Assembly: GCF_020268605.1 (NCBI RefSeq)
Contig: NZ_CP084222.1
Location: forward strand, 2,046,001 to 2,110,000
Reading direction: 5' to 3'
DNA length: 64,000 bases
From: Arsenophonus apicola
Lineage (GTDB): Bacteria > Pseudomonadota > Gammaproteobacteria > Enterobacterales > Enterobacteriaceae
The notes under the pieces were generated by a model. The model did no database searches. It saw only the letters and a program-made list of their open reading frames with translations, and was not told where the DNA came from. Made by a program: the position numbers and the translations under genes. Below are positions 48,901 to 58,976 of this stretch, one piece after another (within the stretch, counting starts at the first letter, position 1; each line of letters starts with the position of its first letter).

Positions 48901-50652
48901 TTGAAAAATAGCGTGATTAGTAACGAATTAATATGGCAGAATTTAACACCTGATTATGAACCTTATCTTAATCTTTTTGCTTCTGCAGATAAACTAGATA
49001 ATGCCACTTTGGCCAGCATTCAACCCAGATTGTATAATAGTCTTAAAAGGTTTTTATCAACATCAGCCTATTCCCCCTTTGCTGTCATTAGAGCAGTAGA
49101 ATGCCATAGCTACTTATCTGAATTAGCAAAATGCATTAAAAATATTAATCCATCCTCAGTGACTATCACTGGCGATTATCAACAATCAAATGGAAGATTT
49201 CATTGGCAAGCAGATACTAAAGGAGCATTCACGCCTTGCCACTCAGTCTATTTCTGTAATTGGATAGAAATGCCTCAATTATTTGGTAGCGTCCATCAAC
49301 ATCAAAATAGTGTTCACCTAGAGCCTGGACTATTACATAAAATCAATGGTGGAGTATTATTACTTTCTGTTAGTACATTATTAACGCAGCCATTGATGTG
49401 GCAGCGTTTAAAACAGATGGTAATGCAAAAAAGATTTGAGTGGCTTCCAGCCAATGATAATCAATTTTTACCCTATCCAATTGATTCAATGCTACTTGAT
49501 ATTAAACTTATTTTGGTTGGCGATGATTTTAGTCTTGAGCAACTTGAAGTAAAAGAGCCTGAACTTTTTTCGCAAGCTACCTATGGCGAATATGAATTTG
49601 AATTGGATTTTGAACATAGTGGTCAATTATCGCTATGGATGCAATTTATTAAACAAATTCTTGCTGATCACCAATTCCCTGCTTTAACTACTGATGCGTG
49701 GCCAATCTTTATTACTCAAGCAATTCGATATACTGAAGACAAATCAACCCTACCGCTAGATAGAGTCTGGCTCATTCGTTGTTTAACTGAAGCAAATCAA
49801 TTTCAACATGATAATCAACTAACAGCAAAATCATTTCAAACAGCAATGCAACAACGCGAGTGGCAACACGGTTACTGCGCAAAACTTAATCTAGATGATA
49901 TTCTGCAAAGGCAAGTTTTTATCAAAACTGAAGGTGAAATGGTTGGCCAAGTCAATGGATTATCTGTTATGCAGTATCCAGGACATCCAGAGCTTATCGG
50001 TGAACCAGCACGAATTACTTGTGTTGCACACTTTGGCGATGGTGAGTTTACCGATGTAGAACGTAAAGCTGAGCTAGGTGGTAATATTCACGCTAAAGGC
50101 ATGATGATTATGCAAGCTTATCTCAATTACGAATTAAAACTTGAACAGCCTCAACCCTTTTCTGCCTCAATTGTATTTGAGCAGTCTTACCATGAAGTAG
50201 ATGGTGATAGCGCATCATTAGCTGAGCTTTGTGCATTAATTAGTGCACTTTCTCTTCAGCCTATCGATCAGCAAATTGCTGTTACAGGTGCTGTAGATCA
50301 ATTCGGCTATGTACAGCCTATTGGTGGTATTAACCAAAAAATTGAAAGCTTTTTTGATGTCTGTTTCCAGCGCGAATTAACCGGCCAGCAAGGTGTTATC
50401 ATTCCTATGGCTAATATTCGCCATTTATGTTTAAAAGCCGATCTAATTGAAGCAGTCAAATCTGGCGTATTTCATATCTGGCCAGTTGAACACGTTTCTG
50501 AAGCAATTTCAATTTTGACAAAGCATGCTTATTATAAGCAACAGTATGATACAAATAATTTACATCTGTTAGCTTTAATACAAGAACGAATTACTCAAGC
50601 TAATAATCAAGAAAGACCCAAGTTTATGGGCCTTCTAAAGTGGCTAAATTAA
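48901..50652 (+). CDS. ycbZ: Lon-family protease-like protein YcbZ (LonP/LonH)
   Basis: Putative ATP-independent Lon-like protease. The 583-residue product (586 in E. coli) has a degenerate AAA-type N-terminal region (LEPGLLHKINGGVLLLSVSTLL; DSMLLDIKLILVGD) and a Lon protease domain from about residue 370 with VSFEQSYHEVDGDSASLAELCAL-type active Ser (in GDSAS) and Lys in GGINQKIESFF. The frame opens at TTG 48901; GTG at 48913 is an alternative and I cannot decide. Upstream of fabA as in E. coli. Confidence 0.9.
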   Translation: MKNSVISNELIWQNLTPDYEPYLNLFASADKLDNATLASIQPRLYNSLKRFLSTSAYSPFAVIRAVECHSYLSELAKCIKNINPSSVTITGDYQQSNGRFHWQADTKGAFTPCHSVYFCNWIEMPQLFGSVHQHQNSVHLEPGLLHKINGGVLLLSVSTLLTQPLMWQRLKQMVMQKRFEWLPANDNQFLPYPIDSMLLDIKLILVGDDFSLEQLEVKEPELFSQATYGEYEFELDFEHSGQLSLWMQFIKQILADHQFPALTTDAWPIFITQAIRYTEDKSTLPLDRVWLIRCLTEANQFQHDNQLTAKSFQTAMQQREWQHGYCAKLNLDDILQRQVFIKTEGEMVGQVNGLSVMQYPGHPELIGEPARITCVAHFGDGEFTDVERKAELGGNIHAKGMMIMQAYLNYELKLEQPQPFSASIVFEQSYHEVDGDSASLAELCALISALSLQPIDQQIAVTGAVDQFGYVQPIGGINQKIESFFDVCFQRELTGQQGVIIPMANIRHLCLKADLIEAVKSGVFHIWPVEHVSEAISILTKHAYYKQQYDTNNLHLLALIQERITQANNQERPKFMGLLKWLN

Positions 50653-50661
50653 ATAAAAAAT

Positions 50662-50678
50662 AGCTGATCGGACTTGTT
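50662..50678 (+). promoter_or_regulatory. FadR-type activator site upstream of fabA
   Basis: AGCTGATCGGACTTGTT matches the FadR consensus AACTGGTCNGACNTGTT at 13 of 15 fixed positions. FadR activates fabA in E. coli from a site at this relative place, just before the FabR site. Confidence 0.8.
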
Positions 50679-50679
50679 C

Positions 50680-50697
50680 AGCTTACAAGCGTACGCT
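50680..50697 (+). promoter_or_regulatory. FabR-type operator upstream of fabA
   Basis: AGCTTACAAGCGTACGCT matches the FabR palindrome AGCGTACA-NN-TGTACGCT with one mismatch in each half. It lies one base after the FadR site, the same pairing as in E. coli fabA. Confidence 0.75.
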
Positions 50698-50703
50698 ATT
50701 CTT

Positions 50704-50729
50704 TAGCCTTATTATTTATAATAAGGCTA
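50704..50729 (+). promoter_or_regulatory. Perfect hairpin in the fabA leader
   Basis: TAGCCTTATTA, loop TTTA, TAATAAGGCTA: 11-bp perfect stem ending nine bases before the fabA ATG. It follows ycbZ by 52 bases and could be its terminator, but lies within the likely fabA leader and covers the place where the ribosome site should be. Confidence 0.55.
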
Positions 50730-50738
50730 TTTAGTATT

Positions 50739-51257
50739 ATGGTTGATAAACACAGCTCCTATAGTAAAGAAGATTTAGATGCTTCCGGTAGAGGCGAACT
50801 TTTTGGCGAAAATGGACCGCCATTACCTTCCGGTAATATGCTAATGATGGATCGCATCATAAAAATGACCGAAACCGGCGGCAAGTTTGATAAAGGTTTT
50901 ATTGAAGCCGAATTTGATATTAAACCTGATTTATGGTTTTTTAGCTGTCACTTTACCAATGATCCCGTTATGCCAGGCTGCTTAGGTTTGGATGCAATGT
51001 GGCAACTGGTCGGTTTCTACCTAGGATGGCTGGGTGGTAAAGGTAAAGGGCGAGCACTGGGTGTAGGTGAGGTCAAATTTACTGGGCAAGTTTTACCAAC
51101 TGCTAAAAAAGTAACTTACCGTATCCATTTAAAACGTGTTATTAATCGAAAGTTAATTATGGGTGTGGCTGATGGTGAAGTCTTGGTTGATGATAAGTGT
51201 ATTTACACAGCAAAAGATTTGAAAGTCGGTTTATTTCAAGATACTAGCAGCTTTTAA
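50739..51257 (+). CDS. fabA: 3-hydroxydecanoyl-ACP dehydratase/isomerase
   Basis: Makes the cis double bond of unsaturated fatty acids at the C10 stage. The 172-residue product equals E. coli FabA. Active-site H71 ([13 protein letters not shown]) and D85 ([10 protein letters not shown]) are present, plus the hot-dog fold blocks LMMDRIIKM and [13 protein letters not shown]. FadR and FabR sites upstream suggest normal control by acyl-CoA/ACP status. The ATG lacks a strong Shine-Dalgarno. Confidence 0.97.
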   Translation: MVDKHSSYSKEDLDASGRGELFGENGPPLPSGNMLMMDRIIKMTETGGKFDKGFIEAEFDIKPDLWFFSCHFTNDPVMPGCLGLDAMWQLVGFYLGWLGGKGKGRALGVGEVKFTGQVLPTAKKVTYRIHLKRVINRKLIMGVADGEVLVDDKCIYTAKDLKVGLFQDTSSF

Positions 51258-51278
51258 AGCCAAAGCTTTTTCGTCAAA

Positions 51279-51306
51279 ACCCCTTCTGTTATCTAGTTGA
51301 AGGGGT
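51279..51306. terminator. Shared terminator between fabA and pqiC
   Basis: ACCCCTTC, a 12-base loop, GAAGGGGT: an 8-bp stem between two convergent genes, followed by TTTTG on the minus side. Only 69 bases separate the two stops, leaving no room for rmf, which lies here in E. coli. Confidence 0.7.
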
Positions 51307-51326
51307 AAATATATTATATTTTACTG

Positions 51327-51884
51327 TCAAGATTTTGGTAATTGGTTGGCAATAGATTGCCCAACCTGCGTCCAACCTCTTGCTAATGTTCTGACTAACG
51401 CCGGATAACCATTTTCATCTTGATCAAGTTGCAGATTAAAATCTCGCTTGATAATGCCTTTATCACTTTTATAAATCCAGTCTCCTTGGATAATCACCTT
51501 ACCGTCATAGCGGCCATGAAAAGCAGTCAAGATGACATTAAGACTATCAGGTCTATTTTCTAATGGTTGAGCCGATACCAATCGATTAGGCAACGTTATC
51601 GATAACTCATTGACTAAATTTTGCATCAACTGTTGTTCCAACGGGCTTGCCCAGAGATGATTGGCTGCATTAACATAATTAACATCGCTAGTTTGATAAG
51701 TAATACCATTAGCCGCCAATATTCCAGACAGTTGCACTGTCTGTACCCATAACTGTTTTTGCGTTAGCAAATCACTTTTTTTAGTCTTTAAGCTCGGCGT
51801 CGTTGGTAATTGATAATAAGATTTTTCAATACCAGTACTACAACCGACAAGTAAAAAACAAACAATCCATGCCAAATATCTCAT
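51327..51884 (-). CDS. pqiC: PqiC, outer-membrane lipoprotein of the Pqi system
   Basis: Partner of PqiB in an envelope-spanning lipid-transport system. The 185-residue product (187 in E. coli) has a lipoprotein signal (MRYLAWIVCFLLVGCSTG, lipobox LVGC) and the ABC-type auxiliary fold (YYQLPTTPS; WASPLEQQLMQNLVNEL; WTQVGQSIANQLPK). Its ATG overlaps the pqiB stop by one base, so translation is coupled. Confidence 0.94.
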   Translation of the reverse strand: MRYLAWIVCFLLVGCSTGIEKSYYQLPTTPSLKTKKSDLLTQKQLWVQTVQLSGILAANGITYQTSDVNYVNAANHLWASPLEQQLMQNLVNELSITLPNRLVSAQPLENRPDSLNVILTAFHGRYDGKVIIQGDWIYKSDKGIIKRDFNLQLDQDENGYPALVRTLARGWTQVGQSIANQLPKS

Positions 51885-53521
51885 TATTTAGTCACCTTCT
51901 TCGGTTCTGGATCCTTCATCGGTTTTGCTTCAAAAATAAGCGCATTACTCTTATTATTTAATGTCTTAATCACGGGTTGAATATCTCTTAACACCTGATC
52001 AAGACGCTGCATATTACCGATCATTCTATTATAAGCTGGAGAACCTGGTTGCATACCTTGCATAACTCGATTCAATTCAAGCAACGTCTGTTGCAGATCA
52101 GCAGGAATATTTTGAAAATCTTTGCTAGTCATCAGTTTATTCAATTCAGATAAGGTACGTTGTGCTTCTCGAATAGTTTTCTGACTTTCTGCTAGCGTAT
52201 TAGTCGCTTGACTTATCATAGGCTCAATCGGCATACGATTGATTTTATCCAATGCCTCAACCACTTTTTGCTGGATCTGTGATAATCCTGCACTAACCGT
52301 TGGGATAATATCGTAATCAGCCACTTTTAATGGTCCTTTCCATTGGCCTTTATCGGGATAGAAATCCAAATCGATATATAGTGCTCCGGTGATTAGGTTA
52401 GCTGATTTTAAAGCTGCTCTTAATCCTTGTCTTAAAGCCACCGCAAACTCTTTTTCTAGATCAATATCGCTACTGACACGACCTGGCTCAATATGAATTA
52501 AAACTGGAATACGAAATTCATTATCCAATTTTTGCCGCAATTTTTCAGAATCAAAGGGCACCTCCATCACTGTTCCTAAGCGAATTCCTCTAAATTCAAC
52601 CGGCGCTCCAGGTTGTAATCCACGAACTGAATCAGTGAAAAATAGGACAAAATCTTTATGCACAGTATATAAAGAATTCTGAATACTTTTTTGATCTTCA
52701 TAAAGTCTGAATAGGCTTTTATCTTCTACTCGCTTACCTGGTTGCCAGCCTTCCACAACATCAAAACTAACCCCACCACTAAATAGTGTGGTTAAAGAGC
52801 CCATCTCCAAACGAACACCTTGCGCTGACAAATCCAAAGCAATACCGCTATCTCGCCAAAATCGAACATTTTCCGTTACCAGTCCATCGTAAGGCGCATT
52901 AATAAAAAGCTGATAATGCATATTGCGGCTTTTAATATCAAACGAACTAGCTTCTACCGAACCAACACGATAACCATGAAACAGTACTGGTGCACCCATA
53001 TTCAGCCTACCAGCCTGATCGCTGGTTAAAATCACTCGAATACCTTTAGCATCAGGTGAAGCTAATGGCGGCGAACCCAATAAGTCAAATTTATCAGCAT
53101 GCTCTTCACTATTGCCAGGTTGTACTTCAATAAAAACACCAGAAAATAGCGTGCCTAATCCGGTTATTCCCTCCTTGCCAATAGCGGGTTTAACAATCCA
53201 AAATGCGGTATCTTTCTTTAACAGATCCCTCATGCCGTCATTTAAGCGTGCTTTAATAATTACACGCTTAAAGTTCTTATCAAGGGAAACATTCTCCACC
53301 AACCCTATATCCACACTACGACTTTTAAGTTTGGTTTTTCCTGCTTCTACGCCTTCTGCATTGTAAGTAATCAATTTGACTTGAGGGCCTAAATGACTAA
53401 AATAATAAATTAAGATCCAGGCACCAATAAATATGGTGATAATGGGAATGATCCAAATCGGTGACCAGCTTTTTAGTTTACTGATCTTTGCTTGCACATC
53501 AGTGTTATCTTTATTAGCCAC
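51884..53521 (-). CDS. pqiB: PqiB, MCE-domain lipid transport protein
   Basis: Periplasmic MCE protein forming stacked rings and a needle between inner and outer membranes. The 545-residue product (546 in E. coli) has one N-terminal membrane helix (WSPIWIIPIITIFIGAWILIYYF), three MCE repeats (about 45-135, 160-220, 285-390, including GLVENVSL, GYRVGSVEAS and RGIRLGTVMEVPF) and a C-terminal coiled region (ATNTLAESQKTIREAQRTLSELN). Overlaps pqiA by 8 bases. Confidence 0.96.
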   Translation of the reverse strand: MANKDNTDVQAKISKLKSWSPIWIIPIITIFIGAWILIYYFSHLGPQVKLITYNAEGVEAGKTKLKSRSVDIGLVENVSLDKNFKRVIIKARLNDGMRDLLKKDTAFWIVKPAIGKEGITGLGTLFSGVFIEVQPGNSEEHADKFDLLGSPPLASPDAKGIRVILTSDQAGRLNMGAPVLFHGYRVGSVEASSFDIKSRNMHYQLFINAPYDGLVTENVRFWRDSGIALDLSAQGVRLEMGSLTTLFSGGVSFDVVEGWQPGKRVEDKSLFRLYEDQKSIQNSLYTVHKDFVLFFTDSVRGLQPGAPVEFRGIRLGTVMEVPFDSEKLRQKLDNEFRIPVLIHIEPGRVSSDIDLEKEFAVALRQGLRAALKSANLITGALYIDLDFYPDKGQWKGPLKVADYDIIPTVSAGLSQIQQKVVEALDKINRMPIEPMISQATNTLAESQKTIREAQRTLSELNKLMTSKDFQNIPADLQQTLLELNRVMQGMQPGSPAYNRMIGNMQRLDQVLRDIQPVIKTLNNKSNALIFEAKPMKDPEPKKVTK

Positions 53522-54806
53522 CTTGCAACCCCTTTTCTAACCGAATTCTACTTTGCGATACAACATTACAACGATCCCAAGTTAAACGCGGATCAAAAGT
53601 CATGGCTGCAAACATAGTTAAAATTACAACAGCAGCAAACAAAATCGCCCCAATTGCTGGTGAAACGCTCATTAACCGACCCATTTGCACCAGTGACGAC
53701 AATACAGCAATCACAAAAACATCAATCATTGACCAACGTCCAACCCATTCAACAAGTTCATAAATAAAGTGCATCCTCGCCGGATCCCGATTGCCATAAC
53801 CCTTAGCATCAAGACATAACCAGCCTATAGCTAGTATTTTTAAGCTTGGTACCATAATGCTAGTAATGAAAATAATAATGGCGACCGGATAAGAACCATC
53901 ACCCCATAATAAAATAACACCAGACATTATAGTAGAGTCTAGTCTACTGCCTAATGTATTGGTGACCATAATAGGTAAAACGTTTGCGGGAACATAGAGA
54001 ATTAAAGAAGAGATTAATAACGCCACCGTATTTTGTAAACTATTAGGGCGCCTCACATAACCCTTAGCATGGCAACGAGGACAGTATTTGCGTTCGGCTG
54101 GTAAAATTGCCATACAGATATGACAGGATCTGACGCCTTGACTAATACCACTTTTACCTTCTTGCAGCGAGATTTCAAGCTTTGGCACTTCTCCTATCTG
54201 CTGCCATAACCAATAACGATCTAAACATTGAAATGCCCTAACTTGCAACAAACAAAAAAAACAGTAAGGAACAAAACTGATACCCAAGCTAATATCACCA
54301 TAGGCCATTAGTTTAACAAAGCTAACCAACACACCGGCTAGTAAAATTTCTACCATGCACCAGGTTTTCATCTGAAATAACGTCCTGGCAAGATTTATTT
54401 TTAACCAAAGCGGCAGATTAACTTTTTGACATAATAAAATAATGGCAACCATGCAAAAAGCCGGTACCGCAATAACAAAAAGGATAAAAAACCAGCCAAG
54501 ACTAGCATAATTTACGTCAAACATGGCATGGGCAATATTCAACAGTAAAATCTGACTTTCAATACCCATGACACTCATTTTAACGTAAGGAAATAAACCA
54601 GCAATAACTAACATTACTAATGCACTAATCGCAATTGCTGTTGGTTGATTAGCGGGATACTTCCACTTGGCAGATAAAACCGTATGACAACGTGGACAAC
54701 TGGCTTTAGTACCTTGTTCTAAAACCGGTAATGCCACCAATAAATCGCATTGTGGGCAGAGTATCTTATTATGACAACTGTCATTAAGATGATTATGAGA
54801 GCACAA
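53514..54806 (-). CDS. pqiA: PqiA, inner-membrane protein of the Pqi system
   Basis: Multi-span inner-membrane protein thought to feed lipids to PqiB; induced by paraquat through SoxRS in E. coli. The 430-residue product (417 in E. coli) has two repeats, each a zinc-ribbon-like pair (CPQCDLLVALP...CPRCHTVL; CHICMAILPAERKYCPRCHAKG) followed by four membrane segments. First gene of pqiA-pqiB-pqiC; uup ends 33 bases upstream. Confidence 0.95.
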   Translation of the reverse strand: MCSHNHLNDSCHNKILCPQCDLLVALPVLEQGTKASCPRCHTVLSAKWKYPANQPTAIAISALVMLVIAGLFPYVKMSVMGIESQILLLNIAHAMFDVNYASLGWFFILFVIAVPAFCMVAIILLCQKVNLPLWLKINLARTLFQMKTWCMVEILLAGVLVSFVKLMAYGDISLGISFVPYCFFCLLQVRAFQCLDRYWLWQQIGEVPKLEISLQEGKSGISQGVRSCHICMAILPAERKYCPRCHAKGYVRRPNSLQNTVALLISSLILYVPANVLPIMVTNTLGSRLDSTIMSGVILLWGDGSYPVAIIIFITSIMVPSLKILAIGWLCLDAKGYGNRDPARMHFIYELVEWVGRWSMIDVFVIAVLSSLVQMGRLMSVSPAIGAILFAAVVILTMFAAMTFDPRLTWDRCNVVSQSRIRLEKGLQGG

Positions 54807-54839
54807 CTTTTCTCTCCTCTATACAGGCATAATGCAAAA

Positions 54840-56753
54840 TTATTGGCTATCCTTGAATGATTCTAATTCTTGCCAACGCTCAAATGTCATTTCCATTTCT
54901 GCTTCTTTCTCGGCTAACGTTTTTAATACTGATTCAGTAACAGCATGAGGCTGATTAAAAAATTCAGGGGCACTAACTTGAGATTGCAATATGGCAATTT
55001 CAGCTTCTAAGGCTTCTAGCCGTACCGGTAATTCTTCTAGTTCCCGCAATAAATGATAACTAATTTTATTACTTTTTCGTTTTGGCTGTTCTTTAGTTGT
55101 TTCTGCGTCCTTGATATTGGTTTTACTAGTAGTTGAATGCTGCGATAAAGAAACTTTTTGTTCACGCTGCGAAGAGGCGTCATAAAAACCCCCTACATAG
55201 CGCTCAACTTTACCATGATCTTCAAACATCCAGCACTCGGTTACGGTATTATCAACAAATTGACGATCATGGCTAACCAATAAAACTGTCCCTTTATAAC
55301 TATCAACGAGCTCTTCCAATAGTTCAAGTGTTTCAATATCCAAATCGTTGGTTGGCTCATCAAGAATCAATAAGTTACTAGGTTTTAAAAACAAACGTGC
55401 CAATAATAATCTATTTTTTTCTCCACCGGAAAGGGCTCGTACCGGTGTCATTGCCCGTTTAGGATGAAATAAGAAATCTTGTAAATAGCCAAGGACATGA
55501 CGCGACTGTCCATTAACCATCACTTCCTGTTTACCTTCAGCTAAATTATCCATCACTGTTTTATCGGGATCTAACGTTAATCTATGTTGATCAAAATAAG
55601 CAATCTCAAGTTTGGTACCGCGATAAATATTGCCGCTATCCGCCTCAAGTTGGCCTAACATCAATTTGAGCAATGTCGTCTTGCCACACCCATTGGGCCC
55701 GATTAATGCTATTTTATCGCCACGTTGTACTTGCACACTAAAATTATCAATTAACACTTTCTGACCAATACGATAATTGACATTTTCAAGCTCAAACACG
55801 AGCTTGCCAGAACGACTGGCATCAGAAACCTGCATCTTTGCTGTGCCAAGTACCTCACGCCGTTGCGAACGTTCCTGCCGTAAAGATTTTAATGCTCTTA
55901 CTCTGCCTTCATTACGAGTACGGCGTGCTTTTATTCCCTGGCGGATCCAAATTTCTTCCTGCGCCAATTTGCGATCAAACTCAGCATTCTGTTGATCTTC
56001 TACTCGTAATGCTTCTTCCTTGTTAGTCAGATAATCGTCATAATCACCGGGCCAGGAAGCTAATTTACCCCGATCAAGATCAATGATGCGCGTTGCCATA
56101 TGGCGAATAAAAGAGCGATCATGCGAGACAAACACGATACTACCTTGGAAATCTTTAAGAAAATTTTCTAACCACAAAATAGTAGTAATATCCAGATGAT
56201 TGGTTGGTTCATCAAGAAAAAGCACGCGTGGCCCACAAACTAAGGCACGCGCCAACGCAGCTTTGCGTAACCAACCGCCGGACAAAGCAGATAACGGGCT
56301 ATCAGCTGGTAGCTGCAATTGCTTAATCACATCATTAATTTGTGTATCGAGTAACCACAAATTATCGCGATCTAATATCTCTTGCAATTCCGCTAACCTA
56401 TTAAGATTCTTTTCACTGGGATCTTGCTCCACCATTTTGGTTATTTTATGAAAGGACTTAATATAATTTGCCTGCTCTTTAGCACCTTCAGCGACAAAAT
56501 CAAAAACCGTACCACCGGTATCACGCGGTGGATCTTGTTGTAAACGAGCTACTTGTAGATCCTGTTGATAAACGACCTGTCCATCATCAAGCGGTTGTTC
56601 TTTGGTCAATACCCGCATTAGAGTTGATTTGCCAGCACCATTACGACCAACCAGGCAGACCCTTTCATTATCTTCAATATGCAACTCTGTATTATCTAAT
56701 AATGGTGCATCACTAAAAGCCAGATAGGCAGCTGACATATTAATTAATGACAT
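54840..56753 (-). CDS. uup: Uup, ABC-F family ATPase
   Basis: Soluble ABC-F protein linked to ribosome rescue and to precise excision of transposons. The 637-residue product (635 in E. coli) has two ATP-binding domains: Walker A GRNGAGKST and GPNGCGKTT, signatures LSGGWLRKAALARAL and LSGGEKNRLLLARLF, Walker B FLDEPTNHLD and ILDEPTNDLD, an arm/linker, and a C-terminal coiled coil (ELEELPVRLEALEAEIAILQ) for DNA binding. It starts 3 bases after rlmL ends. Confidence 0.96.
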   Translation of the reverse strand: MSLINMSAAYLAFSDAPLLDNTELHIEDNERVCLVGRNGAGKSTLMRVLTKEQPLDDGQVVYQQDLQVARLQQDPPRDTGGTVFDFVAEGAKEQANYIKSFHKITKMVEQDPSEKNLNRLAELQEILDRDNLWLLDTQINDVIKQLQLPADSPLSALSGGWLRKAALARALVCGPRVLFLDEPTNHLDITTILWLENFLKDFQGSIVFVSHDRSFIRHMATRIIDLDRGKLASWPGDYDDYLTNKEEALRVEDQQNAEFDRKLAQEEIWIRQGIKARRTRNEGRVRALKSLRQERSQRREVLGTAKMQVSDASRSGKLVFELENVNYRIGQKVLIDNFSVQVQRGDKIALIGPNGCGKTTLLKLMLGQLEADSGNIYRGTKLEIAYFDQHRLTLDPDKTVMDNLAEGKQEVMVNGQSRHVLGYLQDFLFHPKRAMTPVRALSGGEKNRLLLARLFLKPSNLLILDEPTNDLDIETLELLEELVDSYKGTVLLVSHDRQFVDNTVTECWMFEDHGKVERYVGGFYDASSQREQKVSLSQHSTTSKTNIKDAETTKEQPKRKSNKISYHLLRELEELPVRLEALEAEIAILQSQVSAPEFFNQPHAVTESVLKTLAEKEAEMEMTFERWQELESFKDSQ

Positions 56754-56756
56754 AAA

Positions 56757-58874
56757 TTACTTTTCCTCATCTGCATGACCAATCAACCAGCAGTTATGGA
56801 TCTGGCGATTACGTATAAAATCAAGTGAAACAGTTTGCTGAGTGATTTCCTTGGCAGTTAATCCTAATTGAGTAATGCCTGACATATCCATTTTAAAACC
56901 ACGCTTATTATTAGAAAATACAACTGTACCACCAGGACGCAACAAGCGCTTAATCTGCATCATTAAGTTGATATGATCGCGTTGCACATCAAAGGTAGTA
57001 TTCATGCGTTTTGAATTGGAGAAAGTGGGTGGATCAATGAAAATCAAATCAAATTTATCTGTCGTCTGTGCTAACCAACCTAAACAATCGGCCTGAATAA
57101 GCCGATGTTGCCGTCCGGCTAATTGATTAGTTTGTAAATTTTTTTCTGCCCATTCTAAATAGGTACGCGACATATCAACGCTGGTGGTTGAACTTGCTCC
57201 ACCAAGACCCGCGTGTACCGACGCTGACGCCGTGTACGCAAACAGATTCAAGAAATCTTTTCCTTTACTCATGTTGGCTAACATTTTACGCACCAAGCGA
57301 TGATCTAAAAACAATCCTGTATCCAGATAATCGGTCAAATTTACCCATAATTGAGCATTATATTCATGGACTAATAAAAACTTACCCTGTTGGGATAATT
57401 TCTCATATTGTTGCTTGCCTGATTGACGCTGACGTGTTTTTAACACCAATTGGGTGGAAGTTAACGCTAATACCTTCATAGTTGCACTAATCACATCATA
57501 CAGGCGTTGTTTCGCTTTATGGCTATCTATACTCTTTGGTGGAGCATACTCTTGAATAACAATATGTTCGCCATAACGATCAACGGCAACATTGTATTCA
57601 GGTAAATCAGCATCATAAATTCGATAACAATCAATTCCTTGTTGCTTCGCCCATTTATTAAGTTTTTTTTCATTTTTTTTCAATCTATTAGCAAAATCTT
57701 CGCCAACCATGGCCTGAACGCCAACTAATTTAGCGGATAAACGATAATTTTTTTGCAGGCAATTTAATGGTCCATTTTTAGCTTTAAATTCACGTTCTGC
57801 CCGCAGTCCTAAGCAAGCTAATAGTTCAGGCGAACCACTAAATAATGACAAATGCCAACCAGGAAAATGACTTTTTACTACCCTGCCCAATAGACTATAG
57901 AGTGCGATTAATGCCGGTTCACTTTGCAAACGCTCGCCATAGGGTGGATTGCTGATGATAAAACCCGTTTGGGCAAATGTTAATGGATTTTCCAACTTCG
58001 CCGCATCAGCATGTTGGAAATTTATTAAGGATTGAACACCCGCTTGTTTGGCATTCTTTTTGGCGACGGCTAAAATGTGGCGATCAATATCATAGCCATA
58101 AAAAAGTGCAGTAGCTTGCTGGATACCCGTTTGAAAACGTTTTTCCGCTTCAGCAATTACCTTAGCCCAAAGCGTAGCATTATAACCTGACCAATGCTGA
58201 AATCCCCAAACTTGACGTGCTAAACCAGGTGCACGATCACAAGCCATCATTGCAGCTTCAATTAAAAGTGTACCCGAACCACACATAGGATCGACCATTG
58301 GCGATCCAGGCTGCCAACCTGAGCGTAAGACAATCGCTGCGGCTAAATTCTCTTTGATAGGCGCTTGCCCTGCCAAACTACGATATCCACGGAGATGGAG
58401 CGGATCACCACTTAGATCTAACGATATTGTGGCATTATCTTTATTTAATTGGACGTTAATGCGTATATCGGGTTGTTGTTTAGCAATATTAGGCCGTTGA
58501 TTCATTTTACGCTGGAAGCTATCGACAATAGCATCCTTCACTCGTAGCGCCCCATACTGGCTATTGCGGATAACTTGGTTGGTTCCATTAAAATAAACAG
58601 CAAAAGTATCATTAACGGTAAACAAATCTGGCCAAGCAATTGTTTGTGCGGCAAGATAGAGATCAAGATCATTAACAATCTGGCAACGAGCTAAGGGTAA
58701 TAAAATTCTTGAGGCTAAACGACTCCATAATAGACTCAAATACATACCATGTTCGTCAATTTGAAAATGCACGCCACCGGGTGCAATATGACACTGCTTT
58801 GCGCCTAATACTTCTAATTCACTTTTAAGTAATTCTTCCAGTCCAAATGCCGTAGTAGCAAACAGAGCTTTCAT
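56757..58874 (-). CDS. rlmL: RlmL (RlmKL), bifunctional 23S rRNA methyltransferase
   Basis: Two-headed enzyme: N-terminal half makes m2G2445 and C-terminal half m7G2069 of 23S rRNA. The 705-residue product (702 in E. coli) has a THUMP domain (about 45-155), SAM motif [16 protein letters not shown], catalytic [10 protein letters not shown], then a second domain with [19 protein letters not shown] and [13 protein letters not shown]. Divergent from ycbX, co-directional with uup. Confidence 0.96.
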   Translation of the reverse strand: MKALFATTAFGLEELLKSELEVLGAKQCHIAPGGVHFQIDEHGMYLSLLWSRLASRILLPLARCQIVNDLDLYLAAQTIAWPDLFTVNDTFAVYFNGTNQVIRNSQYGALRVKDAIVDSFQRKMNQRPNIAKQQPDIRINVQLNKDNATISLDLSGDPLHLRGYRSLAGQAPIKENLAAAIVLRSGWQPGSPMVDPMCGSGTLLIEAAMMACDRAPGLARQVWGFQHWSGYNATLWAKVIAEAEKRFQTGIQQATALFYGYDIDRHILAVAKKNAKQAGVQSLINFQHADAAKLENPLTFAQTGFIISNPPYGERLQSEPALIALYSLLGRVVKSHFPGWHLSLFSGSPELLACLGLRAEREFKAKNGPLNCLQKNYRLSAKLVGVQAMVGEDFANRLKKNEKKLNKWAKQQGIDCYRIYDADLPEYNVAVDRYGEHIVIQEYAPPKSIDSHKAKQRLYDVISATMKVLALTSTQLVLKTRQRQSGKQQYEKLSQQGKFLLVHEYNAQLWVNLTDYLDTGLFLDHRLVRKMLANMSKGKDFLNLFAYTASASVHAGLGGASSTTSVDMSRTYLEWAEKNLQTNQLAGRQHRLIQADCLGWLAQTTDKFDLIFIDPPTFSNSKRMNTTFDVQRDHINLMMQIKRLLRPGGTVVFSNNKRGFKMDMSGITQLGLTAKEITQQTVSLDFIRNRQIHNCWLIGHADEEK

Positions 58875-58976
58875 ATCGCTGTCACCTAAATAAAAAATTG
58901 CTGCACATTATAGCTAACCCTGTCGACATATCATAAAGTTACTAGCAAAATTATTGCGCTTAAACAGGAGTTAAGA

